NCBI GenBank assembly: GCA_025175895.1
Contig: CM045991.1
Span: forward strand, 82,385,174-82,449,173
DNA: 64,000 nt
DNA from: Wurfbainia villosa
Taxonomy: Eukaryota > Streptophyta > Magnoliopsida > Zingiberales > Zingiberaceae
Reading direction: 5' to 3'
Shown: one piece after another, positions 22,722 through 34,898 of the stretch
Layout: each line of letters begins with the position of its first letter
Position numbering within the stretch: the first letter of the stretch is position 1
Position numbers and translations under genes: made by a program
The notes under the pieces: generated by a model
What the model saw: the letters and a program-made list of their open reading frames with translations, nothing else
What the model was told of the DNA's origin: nothing
The model's database searches: none

Positions 22722-24603
22722 AGCCTCCTAGATCACATTCTTCCCTTCCTTGCTCACTCCGAACAAAGAGAAGAACAAAACAAAAACTCCTTCTCCTATC
22801 TAGAACCGGCCACCAAGCCAAGGAGCTTGATATAACCGCCGGCCAAGGAGTAGCTTCTTGAGCGCCGGCCAACCTTGAAGAAAAGTTGCCGCCGGCCACC
22901 AAGGAGAAAAGAAGAGGGCGCCGGCCAAGAGCTCCAAGGATAAACCCTAGCCCTTGTTTCCACCGGCCAAGGTGAAGAGGAAGAAGGGAAGAGCGCTGGC
23001 CAAGGTTGAAAGGAGGAAGAGGGATAGGCGCCGACAACACCTTAGGAAGAAGAAGGGATCTACTCCTCTTGTTGCCGCCTACTCCTAAATCCAAACCCTA
23101 GCCGCCCAACCAAAAACTCCCTTAGGGTTTCTTACCGCCCAAGCTTAGGTAGGCAAAATCCTAATCTCTCAAAAAACAACCTTCCTTGCCGCCCACTTAA
23201 GTCTCCCTTTTATAGAGTTAGGCTTAAGCCTTATATTAATCTCCACCGTTGGTTCTAGGATTTTAATCTCAACCGTTGGTTCTAGGGATTTAATCTTAAC
23301 CGTCGGTTCTAACGATTTAATCTCCACCGTCGGATCTAGAGATTTAATCTTAACCGTCAGTTCTAGAGATTTAATCTCAACCGTCGGATCTAGAGATTTA
23401 ATCTCAACCGTCGATTCTAGGGATTTAATCTCAACCGTCGGTTCTAGAGATTTAATCTCCACCGTCGGATCTAGAGATTTAATCTCAACCGTCGGTTCTA
23501 GGGATTTAATCTCAATCGTCGGTTCTAGAGATTTAATCTCCACCGTCGGATCTAGATATTTAATCTCAACCGTCGGTTCTAGGGATTTAATCTCAACCAT
23601 CGGTTCTAGAGATTTAATCTCCACCGTCGGATCTAGAGATTTAATCTTAACTGTCGGTTCTAGAGTTTTGTTTTACATCCTTGGATCTAGAGTTCATGAG
23701 GATTATATTAGGCTACGATAGGGACCATGAGGAGGAGTTGGATCTTGGCCACCCGATGGATCGGAACCACACAAACTTGATCCATCAATGATGTTCCATT
23801 CCACTAGAGGATCATCAATGAATTACCTCACCAACCCCCATAAATTAATATGGGCTCCATATATGATTTGTACATCCATCTCCCCGTGTTTAAGATATCG
23901 AATGTTCGTCAATTAATTGATTTACTGACCATCAATCAATTAACATCTAACTCCTCGAGTAGTACCACTCAACCTTATCATCATGTTGACTAAGTCAACC
24001 TGCAGGGTTTACATGATGAACCTTATGAGCTCCTCATGGGGACATCATCAACCTAATATATAGGACACGGTTTCCTCCTTTAATCAACGACACACCATTT
24101 AAATAATATCATTTCCCAACTTACCGGGCATATTGATTTAATTCATCTAAATCTCACCCTTTGGTAAATCAAAGAAATAAATACTAAGTACATGTGCCCA
24201 TTATTATATCGGGATTAAGAGCATGTACAACATAATATCCGAGGTCCGATTCAATTATGTAGTCAGCAATAAATTGAATCACCTCTATGTCGGTCCTTCT
24301 CAATACACCTAAGTGAACTAGTGTAACTCTATGTTCAAGACAAAACAATACCAAGCTACACTACAACCATGCCAATGGTTTGTCCAAAACCATCTTGGTT
24401 GTGAGCCTCTTCTTATATTTTACAAGGGACTGATAACATGATCTTCTGTGCCACACCAAGCACCATGTTATCTACAATGTAAAATATTAGACAATATGCA
24501 CACATATAATAAATATAAAGTGCAAACAATGATCATGTGATTCTTATTTTAAAATAAAAATGTACATACAAAAAGAGCTAGGCTTTCAATATACATTCCA
24601 ACA
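22722..24603 (-). repeat. Element Y 5' LTR, distal part
   Basis: Resumes after the K insertion and ends (minus-strand start TGTTGGAATGTATATTG) at 24603. The first 450 bases hold many CCGGCCAAG-type words, then a 27-bp minisatellite. The 24604-24608 sequence AACCA is the likely TSD; its partner is outside the window. No gene is present. Confidence 0.65.
23238..23667. repeat. 27-bp minisatellite, about 16 copies
   Basis: Unit GATTTAATCTCAACCGTCGG plus TTCTAGA, with variants CCACC/TAACC and GGATCT/GGTTCT. Because the unit is a multiple of three, one minus-strand frame stays open as a VEIKSLEPT repeat. That is a by-product and not evidence of a protein. It lies inside the Y LTR. Confidence 0.9.
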
Positions 24604-26397
24604 AACCATACACAGATCTATGCTCCATAATAGACCCACAACGTAAAGAAACATGATCCGACAATCAACTCCACATTTACAACCTTCCTCACTCCCCAGG
24701 TGATTTATCCTAATGACACAAATTAATTATATAATTGTACTCAGCTATACACACGTAGGTCCATATACCAAAGCATATGTAATCCATAACCATGACGAAC
24801 GAAATGTAGAGATAACAACAGAGCAACTCAAAGTACAAAAACTAAGTATCAAGCACATGATTAAATAAGAGTGGAGTCAAGGTAAAGGTTTCATCACCAT
24901 CGTAAAAATATTCATGCACCAAAATTAATAAACTACTCCCTGGCAGGTATTACCACACTGATTAAATAGCTCCATCACTCTGATCTTCCACAAAGTCTCA
25001 CAAGACTTGGAACGATATGCTTAGCAATACGTAACTGAACGGAAGCATATAAAATGAGTGATCGAATCGAATCGTACATCGACTTCGTATCCCGATCTAT
25101 AAGATTGATTTAGTTATACAATTAACCCAATTGACCCTTCACATCCATCCCTTTATTTCATCATCAACCAACCACTAGATTCGATAACAAAACAACCTAT
25201 AGTATACATCCACAAACATCCATGTCTAGACTTACCAAGCCTAGCTCCCTCGACCCAACTTCTTGATCCATCTAGGTGAGTCCAATCTGCACAACAGATA
25301 AACCCAACCTTGAATTACTAAATCTATTCATCCTACAAGAATCTGTTAATCCAATCAACACATGGAACCAATGAATTAACCCACAAGATAAATCCATAGT
25401 TGAAGTAGCAATCTATAACACTTACCTCTCCTTCTCTGATGGTAATAGCAGCAACATAATCCTCCTACCCATCCATCTCCAAACTCCAATCCACTGCAAC
25501 AACAAGATCTACCTAGCTATATTTTAGTCCATAGCTACAATCCAAGAAACAACGATATGGATCAGGAATTACCCAAGTGTGTAACTATAGATCACTGGAA
25601 AACTACAACGGCTGATCACAGTAAGTGATGGCGGCTCTAGTCGCAATGCAAGTCAAACGATCAGGGAGTTAAGCCACTGATGAGTTGGACTACCGACAAG
25701 GGTGGCTGATAGTGGCATTGCACACCAACATAGTACCATCTCAGAAGGAGCAGACGGTGGCAAATTCTAAATCTGGTCTGCTGCGGAATAGGGCACGGTG
25801 GAAGGCACTGCTGCAGAGGAGGGCAACACGTGTGGCTGGCAGCTTGCGGTGACTTGGGCACAGGGAAGCGCTGCAATGAGGAGTAGGTGGAAGAGTCTGG
25901 CCGTGTGACGGCGGGCGACGAGAGCTGTGGCGCGGTGGCGTAGGGAAGAAGGTGGCGGCGAGTTGTCTTGGTGTCGGTGGTGGCAGATCGACCGACGTGA
26001 AAACGACGATGTGGTGAGGCACACGATCAGGAGAAGGAAGGGAAAGGCTCGGCGATGGAGTCGGGGCATCGACACATACGAGCACAAGGAAGACGACACT
26101 GAATCGGGAGATAGAAGAATCACACCATGAGAAAGAGAGGAATGACGATTTTGGGCGGCGGGGGAAAAATAAGGAAAACCAAAATAGAAATAAACTTATA
26201 CTTAGGGTTATTTTAATCAACCCTTGATTTAAACCCATTATTAACCTTATTAATCCAAAGTGGCTTCATAAAGCCTACTTATTCTTTTTTGTATTTATCG
26301 ATCATATCAAGTCGATCTAAATTTCAGAAAAAATTCATCATATATTTTATAAGAACATATATAATTTAACCAGTGCTATTTTTTTTTCTGTTATCTT
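24604..26397. other. Unclassified stretch between Y and V
   Basis: No domain, PBS or LTR end recognised. On the minus strand, 25660-26180 is GC-rich and reads as Ser/Pro-rich low-complexity sequence, followed near 25436 by GAGAGGTAAGTG. This looks like a 5' leader with a donor splice site, either of a gene or of a Ty3-gypsy LTR/leader. It is the target DNA into which Y inserted. Its right boundary with the truncated V LTR is abrupt. Confidence 0.35.
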
Positions 26398-26832
26398 ACA
26401 CATTTGATCTTAGCAATTCAGTCAAGTTCACCTAAATTGAGCTACCTCGACCCGGGTTACAGTCGCTCAATATCTCATCTCCTATCGAGTTTCTCATTGA
26501 AGTTATCTTCCTTCCGCCTGTGTCCCTCGAATGCACTAAGCTCATGGCTTCTCCTGTGCCATCCTTCGCATCTTGCCCTGAAGTCTGCTATCTTTGGCTC
26601 AACTCTATTGCTCCTCGTCCGGCAGTCCCTCGGATGCACCAAGCTCATGGCTTCTCCCCATGCCATCACCGACTCAAGGACCCGAGCCATGAGATGATGA
26701 ACTTGCCAATGCTTCATCAAGCATCTCATGTGTGATTCACCAAGTCCTGCACAACTTGAACACACACATCATAACTTATACACTTTGACACACATCAAAA
26801 CCAAGATCATACTTGGGTTGATTGCCCTAACA
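26398..26832 (-). repeat. Element V 3' LTR, truncated
   Basis: Matches 40366-40809 (for example TTGATCTTAGC, GTCAAGTTCACC, ATTGCCxTAACA). The left two thirds, including the palindrome array, is missing, so a deletion or rearrangement ended at 26398. Confidence 0.8.
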
Positions 26833-27815
26833 ATCTCCCCCTTTTTGATGTGTGTCAATATGTTTAAGTTAGGTAAAAACACTTAAGGAAAGTAAGCATG
26901 AAAAACAAACATGGGTATTAAAACTCCCTCTTAACACATGCAAACTCCCCCTTAACACATGCCCTAGCATGATTAACTTAAACCTTAACACTCTCCCCCT
27001 TTGACACCATCAAAAAGATCATACAAATCTTATACAATGTGGTATCATTATCTAAGGGAATAAAAACATCAAAAACCAGACTTGAAAAGATCAAAATTGA
27101 GCTGTTGTGCCCGTGCATAGTGTCATCAGTCGACTGGGATAGTTACCAGTCGACTTGTGCCTGATAATCAGAACTTTTTGATTTTTGAAGCCAACTTCAA
27201 AAATGCATTAAAAATTCAAAAAAATTTAAAAAATCATGAAATTTGGGGAACACATTTCTTAAGAGTTCCTCTATCATGGAAAAATGATTTTTTTTTTCAT
27301 GAAAATTCATTCAATTTTCAAACATTTGGTAAAAACTCAAAAGTTTTAAAAGTCTCTAAAGTTGTATCAACTTTGAAGCCTAGTTTTGCCTTAAAATATT
27401 TCAAAACATAAACTCACAGTTTTCAAAGCATGAAATATTTTTAAATCATTAAAAATATCCAAATATGATCTTTGGACAAGATGTTCATGAATTAAACATT
27501 TGTTTTCCCCATAGTTGTTCTATGATTGCTATGTCATTATACATATAATCACTCATCAAAATGTCATAAGCATTAGTGAATCATTTGTATCAACCCAACC
27601 TAACATCTCACCCATTGCTATGTTTTTCAATCAAGTTCTCCTTATAGTGAATTGTGAGATGTAACTAAAGTATTTCTACATAACCAAAAATTTCATGCAA
27701 TACTATCCATGGTTAAGTATTCTCCAAAACCACCCATCATGATCATAAGTCAACCAATTAACATGATATGAAATAAAGTCAAATATGGTTGACTATCCTA
27801 GTTTTTTCTAACCTT
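26833..27815 (-). other. Element V 3' non-coding interior
   Basis: Purine tract at the LTR, then AT-rich DNA without a gene. Paired AGTCGACT motifs occur at 27128-27155. The same layout appears in X (62613-63172). Confidence 0.6.
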
Positions 27816-29006
27816 TTAGGAATGACTTGGGTACCCAATATAACTTCTTTCCAATAGGGTTAACCAAGTATTCCTTAGAGATCCATTTTCTAGCAACCAT
27901 TGTTGTCTTTGATTGCCCCTAGCAATTAAACAATGATATGCCTTTTCATTCTTTGATCTCTTGTATCCTAAGCCTTTCTTATTGAAACTTGCCCTTTGGC
28001 TCCCTATGATCATTTTCAAAGTATTTGAGGCTATGGTGAATTTTTCAAGGGTTTTACTAAGGTATTCTACCTTTTCCCTTAACATCCTATTTTCTTCTAA
28101 ACATGCTTCATTAGTACTAGAAGAAGTAATATCATCATGGGAACATGCATTTTTAAGCTTTTCTTCTAGAATTCTAATATCATTTTGGATGCATTTATTT
28201 TTTTTCTTAGTTCTAAATAAATCCATAGTTAATCTTGAAATCATATGAATTACTTTTTGAGTGGGGAGATTTCTTACCTCACTTACCCAATCTCCTTCCG
28301 AGTCCGATGATTGTGCTCCTCCTACACTTGAGCTCTCCTCCTCACTTGTCTTCCTTCTTCTTGTTCGGATGAGGTGCAGGCAACACCTTCTACTCCCATG
28401 AGCGTAAAATGTGAGATGGCTTCTTGTTCCTCTGATGAAGATGAGTCGTCCCATGTAGCTTTTAGATTTTGCGATTTTGACTTCCCTTCCTTCTCCTTTG
28501 ACTTCTTTTCTTCTTTCTTCTTCCCTTCTTTCTTCTTGTCATTCTTCTTCCTTTCTTCCTTCTTCTTGTTTAATAGGGGGCACTCATCGCTCATGTGTCC
28601 TCCTTGGAAATTGTAGCATATGATCTTCCTTGATCTTCTCCTATCATTAGATTTGTTAAATTTAAAACTTTTTAAAGCACGTCTTACCTTTCTTACCATA
28701 TAACCCTCTTCATCGGTGTCCATAGAAGAATGAGAGTCATCATCTGATGAGGAGGGTGTGGTTTTCTTCTTCTTCCCCTTGTTTGCAACTAGTACTGCTC
28801 CCCTTGATTGCGGTTCTTCCGCTATTCCTTCAAGGTGAGTTTCGTGAAGTTCCATGGTTGAGAAAAATTCTTCTAAAGTACTAACCTCTAGATTCCTTGA
28901 GATATAGAAGGAATCCACCATGGAGCTCCATTTTGAAGATCGGGGGAATGCATCGATAGCTTTCATTATCATGTCTCGATTTGATAGCTTTTCTCCTACA
29001 CTTAAC
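27816..29006 (-). pseudogene. Element V gag, C-terminal part
   Basis: Minus-strand continuation of gag after the W insertion, beginning LSVGEKLSNRDMIMKAIDAFPRS, a typical copia capsid segment. Then come ELHETHLEGIAEE, a Lys/Glu-rich stretch and a zinc knuckle CYNFQGGHMSDEC, whose second Cys is Phe. An acidic stretch, a coiled coil (LREKVEYLSKTLEKF) and a basic tail follow. Frame changes occur near 28330 and 27900. In the next frame the tail reads KEYLVNPIGKKLYWVPKSFLKG then stop, the same kind of ending as in A-D. No pol follows. Confidence 0.75.
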
Positions 29007-31185
29007 TGTTGGGTTTCCGGCACCGCGGCGTGTGTGTGTTCGATCATGTTTCGTAAACATGAGCACAGCGGAAGCAATTAAAAATAATAAATCTATATTT
29101 ATTACAATACACACAACATACGCATGCATATTACAACAAGTGTAGACATAACCGTAAATTAAAATTTGCAATAAAAGAAATTTATCTACGTTATACCTTT
29201 CGTATGACGTGTAGCGGGAACGGCATCAACCGGAACGATCCTCGTAAGAATCGTCTCTATCCGTATCCACGCCGAGCTCCTCGGGATGACTTCGCTAAGT
29301 CACGAGCTTCGTCTTCGTGCGGGTTACTAGCCTCGTGTTGAAGGCGACGTGATCGAGAGATGATCACGATCCGAATCCAAATTCGGATCCTAAAACGAGT
29401 CCTCAAAACTCGATTCTCCGGAGAGGTATTCGTCAACCGTTTGACGAATCCTTCGTCCCCCACCTCAGAGGATTACCGGAGATCAAATCCCCGGTAAGTT
29501 AGCCTCTGTCGGAGCACTAACCGTCGTCCAAACGACGCTCCGACAACAAAGAAACAAGCTGTCCAGAAAATCTGGACAGGTTTTGGTGGAGGAATAGAGG
29601 CCGGCAAAAAGGAGAAGCTCACCTTATCACAAACCCAAGGAGATCACGGAGGGTCGCGGAGGTTCTCTGGCTGAAGCTTGGACGCCGGCAAGACTTGAGC
29701 GGCAGCACACAAGCTGGGCGGCAGCTTAGGGTTAGGCGCCAACTCCAAGGTGGAGGTGGCAACTCGGGCTAGGGTTTTGGATTAGGGCTTAATTATCCCT
29801 TAAGCCCTCTTTTATAGAGAACTAATTCTCTTAATGGTTATTGGATCATAACCATTAGGCCCGTTAACCGCTCCATTAGGATAAGTTAAAATAAACCAAA
29901 CCATGATGGTTTATTTTAAGTTAAAAGCGAACCGAACCAACTTTTGGTTCATTCGTTTAAAATAAACCAAACCCTTTGGTTTATTCTCATCCATTGGATT
30001 AGAACCAAACCATTTTGGTCCATCCATTATGTCTTCATAAGACAAGACCCATCCACGCTTCCATTGCGACTGAAACAATTTCATGCTCGCTTTATGTTTG
30101 GTCCAACCAAACATAGTTTCTCTCGGTCTGAGAATCTCATTCTCAAGCTCGTTTTAAATCCTTTGGATTACACTCGTTGTGCGTGTGACCAAATAGGTTC
30201 TCGGTTTATGTTGGCCGTCTATAATTAACCATTAATTATAGAGCGATCATGAGTGGCACCTAGTAGTACATCATGATCCCCAATTAACCGAAAAGATCAG
30301 CAGTTGATCGAACTATTTACGAAACCCTTGTTAGCTCGAATGAATCGTGCCCCATTCCCTTCACTCATCTTATACCCACTTGGTTCGAGGACATGGTCTA
30401 TAGTGTCATCCCCACTAGGTGACTCGTCACACCTAGCCCAAGTATCATTTCCTCGTCCTCTACAGTTCTAGTTACTCCACATGTATCGAAGAGTACCTTA
30501 CTCTAAACATGTAATGCTTTGGCCAGACTTTAGTAACAATCCGACGAGAGGCCATGGGTATACATCTCCTCTGAGTGGTGAATCCTTTATAGGCTATTCA
30601 AACACCTTCGATCACTTGACTTATACCCAATCATCCGGGTCCACATCTCCTTAGAGATGTTTGCTTAAGATGTCAAAGCATAAGTCTCCATGATCAAGAT
30701 GACTTGAATACCGCAAGTCAAAGGAACATCGCACTTAAGCCACAGTAAGAACTTCATTGACATATCTATATGCAGAGAACCATATGAAGTCTTACGGCTG
30801 GTCACTCAATGAACTAGTTACCATAACTAGCATCCACGATTAACTCGGACATCACAATGTCTCCGGCCCGGTGAGAATCACCGCTTGGATACACCAAGGA
30901 GTATACCTCGTGCTAGTCTCGGCGAATTGATGGTGTCCAAATCCATCAATTCATCGACTAGGATAATTAGATACATCACAATTACACATGTAGAGATACT
31001 CACTAGTTGTGATCCAATCACAAATTCTCTCATCTTTGTGAATCGTATCGTGGACATTGATAAATGAGTTTAAGATCAATCAAATACATTAAACATGTAT
31101 ACTCAAATAGTGAATCTTCATTTATCATATAAATGGTTCATACATAAGGCGATTGCCTTAGGACATCTCTCATATATTACTAACA
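29007..31185 (-). repeat. Element W 3' LTR
   Basis: 2179 bp. Collinear with 36150-38320 apart from scattered substitutions and many 1-5 base indels. It contains a cluster of AACCAAA/TTTGGTT inverted repeats: stems TTAAAATAAACC (29886-29897, paired with 29908-29919) and AATAAACCAAA (29961-29971, paired with 29975-29985). Confidence 0.9.
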
Positions 31186-31199
31186 GACTCCCACTTGGC

Positions 31200-34100
31200 C
31201 TAATGCCAATCGCTACGGTATCCAATACCATAAGCTCTAACATGACCCTCAAACTTACTTTGAGGAAATGCTTTAGTCAAAGGATCCGCTAAGTTCCTTT
31301 CAGTGGGAATTTTCACGTATTGTATTTCGTTCCTACTTAGGATCTCTCTTATAAGATAATAGCGGCGAAGCACATGTTTGGATCGCTGATGAGACCTTGG
31401 CTCTTTCGCCTGTGCAATTGCTCCATTGTTGTCGCAGTAGGACGATATTGCTTCAACAATGGCCGGAATCACACCAAGTTCATGAACGAACTTTTTGATC
31501 CAAACCGCTTCCTTTCTTTGCTTCCGGCCGCAATATATTGCCTCGATGGTAGAATCCGCTCTGATCTCTTGTTTGGATCTTTTCCAACTCACTGCGCCCC
31601 CATTCAAGGTGAACACGTATCCAGACTGAGACCTGGAATCATCCTTATGCATGCAGGCCGCATCCGTATACCGCGTATCACCATGTCCCCTTCTCCATAT
31701 ATTAGGAACACATCCTTAGTTCTTCTCAAGTACTTAAGGATCGTCTTAACAGCCACCCAATGATCCATTCCTGGATCGGATTGGTATCTGCTCGTGACAC
31801 TCAGAGCGTACGATACATCGGGCCTCGTACATAACATAACATACATGATAGATCCTATTGCGGATGCATAGGGAATCTTACTCATGCAAATCCTCTCGTC
31901 TTCTATGCGCGGACACATAGACTTGAAGGTGTACCCCATGCACGATGGGTAGAAACCTTTCTTGGATTAGACATGCTAAACCTCTTTAGCACTTGGTCTA
32001 TATATGTAGACTGCGAAAGACCAAGCAACTATTTCGATCTATCTCTATAGATCTTAATCCCAAGGATGTAGGTTGCTTCTCCCAGGTCTTTCATGGAGAA
32101 TGTCTTGGATAACCAAACCTTAACTGACTGTAAGATTGAAACATCGTTTCCTATAAGTAATATGTCATCGACATACAATACTAGGAACATTTGCACTCCC
32201 ACTAACCTTCTTGTACACACAAGGTTCGTAAATGCGGATTTTGTGAGAAATCAAACTTTTGATTCGTCTCATCAAAGCGGATATTCCGACTCTGGATGCT
32301 TGCTTGATCCATAAATGGATCGTCGCAATTTGCATACCTTGGTTTTATCAGCGATGTGAAACCCTCAGTGTATCATATACACGTCCTCGGCGAGGTTTCC
32401 ATTAAGGAAAAGTTTTCACATCCATCTGCCATATCTCATAATCATAATGAGCCACTATGGCGGGAGCATCGAATGGATTTAAGCATAGCTACAGCGAATA
32501 GGTTTCGTCATAATCAACACCTTGCTTTTGACGATATCCTTTCGCCACCAATCTAGCCTTATAGGTAATCACATTACCATCCATGTCGGTTTTCTTCTTG
32601 AAAACTCACTTGCACCCTATAGGCTTTATGCCTTCAGGTGGGTCAACCAAGTTCCAAACTTGGTTTTCATACATGGAATCCATTTCCGACTTCATGGCAC
32701 CAAGCCACTTATCCCTTTCTGAACTGGTCAGCACTTCTTCATAACTGGTAGGCTCCTCATCATCAATGAGTAACACGTCGTTCGATTCACTTACGAGAAA
32801 TCCATATCTCTCAGGAATATTGCGTGTTCTACCAGATCTACGAAGATGTGGTGCCTCATATAGTCCAAATTGATGGCTCATCACTATGAGTTCATCGGTC
32901 GAGGTGCTTGACCGTATCTCTTCAATGTCTATTTGAGTCTCTCGAGCCTCCTCAAGCTCGACGACACTACCACTGTTTTCTTGTAAGAGAAACTCTTTCT
33001 CTAGAAACACAGCATGCCTTGAAACAAACACCTTTTGTTCCACAGGATGATAGAATTGGTAACCCCTTGTTTCCTTAGGGTATCCAATAAATAGACATTT
33101 ATCAGACTTAGCATCCAATTTGTCTGATACAGTCCGCTTCACATAAGCAGGACAACCCCATATCTTCAAGTAAGATACATGAGGTTTCTTACTATTCCAT
33201 ATCTCATATGGAGTAGTAGAGACTACCTTGGTAGGCATTCTGTTTAACAAAGTAAGCGGTATGCGAGTGCATAGCCCCAAAGGACTTGGGAAGATTCATG
33301 ATTCATCATTGACGACCATGTCCAACAAGGTCGATTCGCCTCTCGGATACACCATTAAGTTGTGGTGTATATGGCGGAGTCCATTGAGATAATATACCAT
33401 TGTCTCTTAGATAATCTAGAAACTCTTGACTCAAGTATTCACCACCTCGATCCGATCAAGTATTTTAATACTCTTGCCAAGTTGTTTCTCTACTTCATTT
33501 CTGAATTCTTTGAACCTTTCAAAGGCTTGGACTTGTGTTTCATCAAGAACACATACCCAAACCGTGAGTGATCATCGGTGAAGGTAATGAAGTAGCTATA
33601 GCCTCCTAATGCTTGAGTTGACATAGGTCCACATACATCAGTATGTATTAGACCTAGTAACTCTCCCACTCGTTCACCTTTTCCATTAAAAGGTAACTTA
33701 GTCATCTTGCCTTTTAAGCATGATTCATCTGTATCGTATGAATCCAATTCAAACGATTCCAGAATTCCACATCGGTGTAATTCGGACATGCGTTTCTTAC
33801 TTGCATGGCCAAGGCGACAATGCCACATATAAGTCTAATTGATTATCCTTTTGAGCAACGCTTGTTGCTCGCCCGATATTGAAAATGTCCTTGGATCGTC
33901 AGCGTATAAATACCATTGCTTAAAGTTCGGTCCATAAAGAACTCCATTCAAAGTTATGTAACAACAATTGTTACTAAAAATCAAATGGTACCCATTTCTA
34001 TTTAAACAAGAAATAGAAATGATGTTCTTTATCAACGAAGGAACATAAAAGCAATTGTCCAGTTCTAAGACAAGTCCTGTAGGGAGTCTCAACAAATACG

Positions 34101-34898
34101 TTGATGGCGAGTGCCCTTTGCTCCATTCCCAACACGTAAATTTGACTCTCCCTTGACGAGTCTTCTTCTATTCCTTAGCCCATGTATGTCTTTACATATA
34201 TGTGAGCCACACCCAGTATCCAATACCCAAGTGTCTGAGGAAATAGAATGACAATCAATAATGAAGATTTACGAAGAAGATGGGGCATCGATGCCTTATT
34301 CTTCTTCACGGACTCAAGATAAATCTTGCACTTTCTTCACTATGGCTCTCCTTGCCATCATGATGGCAAGTTTCCTTTGTGCTAGTTCTACCTTCTTAGC
34401 CCTTCTCTTCTTTCCCTTCTGCTTGTTCCTTTGACTTCCTCTTAGAACCTTTCTTGAGGAATCAACTACGACAGTCCCTACTCATGCTTTTGAAGGCTCC
34501 ACGGTCTTGATATGTTGAGCGATACCAGATGAACCTTCTTGCATCTCGGAGGTGAAGAGAAGCTTGAGACTTGAACCTTTGAATCTCACTTGCTCATCAA
34601 ACAACTCATAAAGATGAAGGACTATGGTATGAGCATCCATGTGCTCATGCTGCTTTCGCAGCTCGGGTACCATCGCCCCTAGCATGATGTAACTCACTTG
34701 CTCAGAATCACTCACATGTTTCTGATGGGCCAACAATTGGTCCGGTGTTGCATCATCACTAGGGCGAGGAAGAGGCGCCGAGGACATACTCAAGCTTTTC
34801 GCCTTGAGAACAATTCTCAAGTTTCTAAGCCAGTCCAAGAAGTTCGGCCCAGTCAATTTATTTGAATTCAAAATAGAGCGCAAATTCAAAGACATCAT
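31200..34898 (-). pseudogene. Element W gag-pol (copia), decayed
   Basis: Minus strand. Gag starts near 34898 with MSLNLRSILNSNKLTGPNFLDW and is cut short after about 130 residues; no zinc knuckle is seen. Protease WVLDTGCGSHIC (about 34200-34240), an integrase zinc region (MWHCRLGHA), HTDVCGP and SDRGGEY are scattered over several frames. The integrase end and linker (SYLKIWGCPAYVKR, 33280-32606) are open. Reverse transcriptase keeps LYVDDILLIGND near 32160-32200. RNase H runs 31950-31200 and ends YRSDWH and a stop at 31200-31202. Many stops and frameshifts make it inactive, although the LTR pair is still alike. Confidence 0.85.

Noticed and set aside
23169..23624. 151-codon minus-strand frame encoding a VEIKSLEPT repeat protein
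   Set aside because: It is the translation of a 27-bp minisatellite in an LTR; the open frame follows from a unit length divisible by three.
25741..26238. 165-codon Ser/Pro-rich minus-strand ORF
   Set aside because: Low-complexity composition, several overlapping frames open at once, no domain; better explained by GC-rich leader sequence.
28374..28616. Phe/Ser-rich plus-strand ORF
   Set aside because: Antisense shadow of the Lys/Glu-rich region of V gag.
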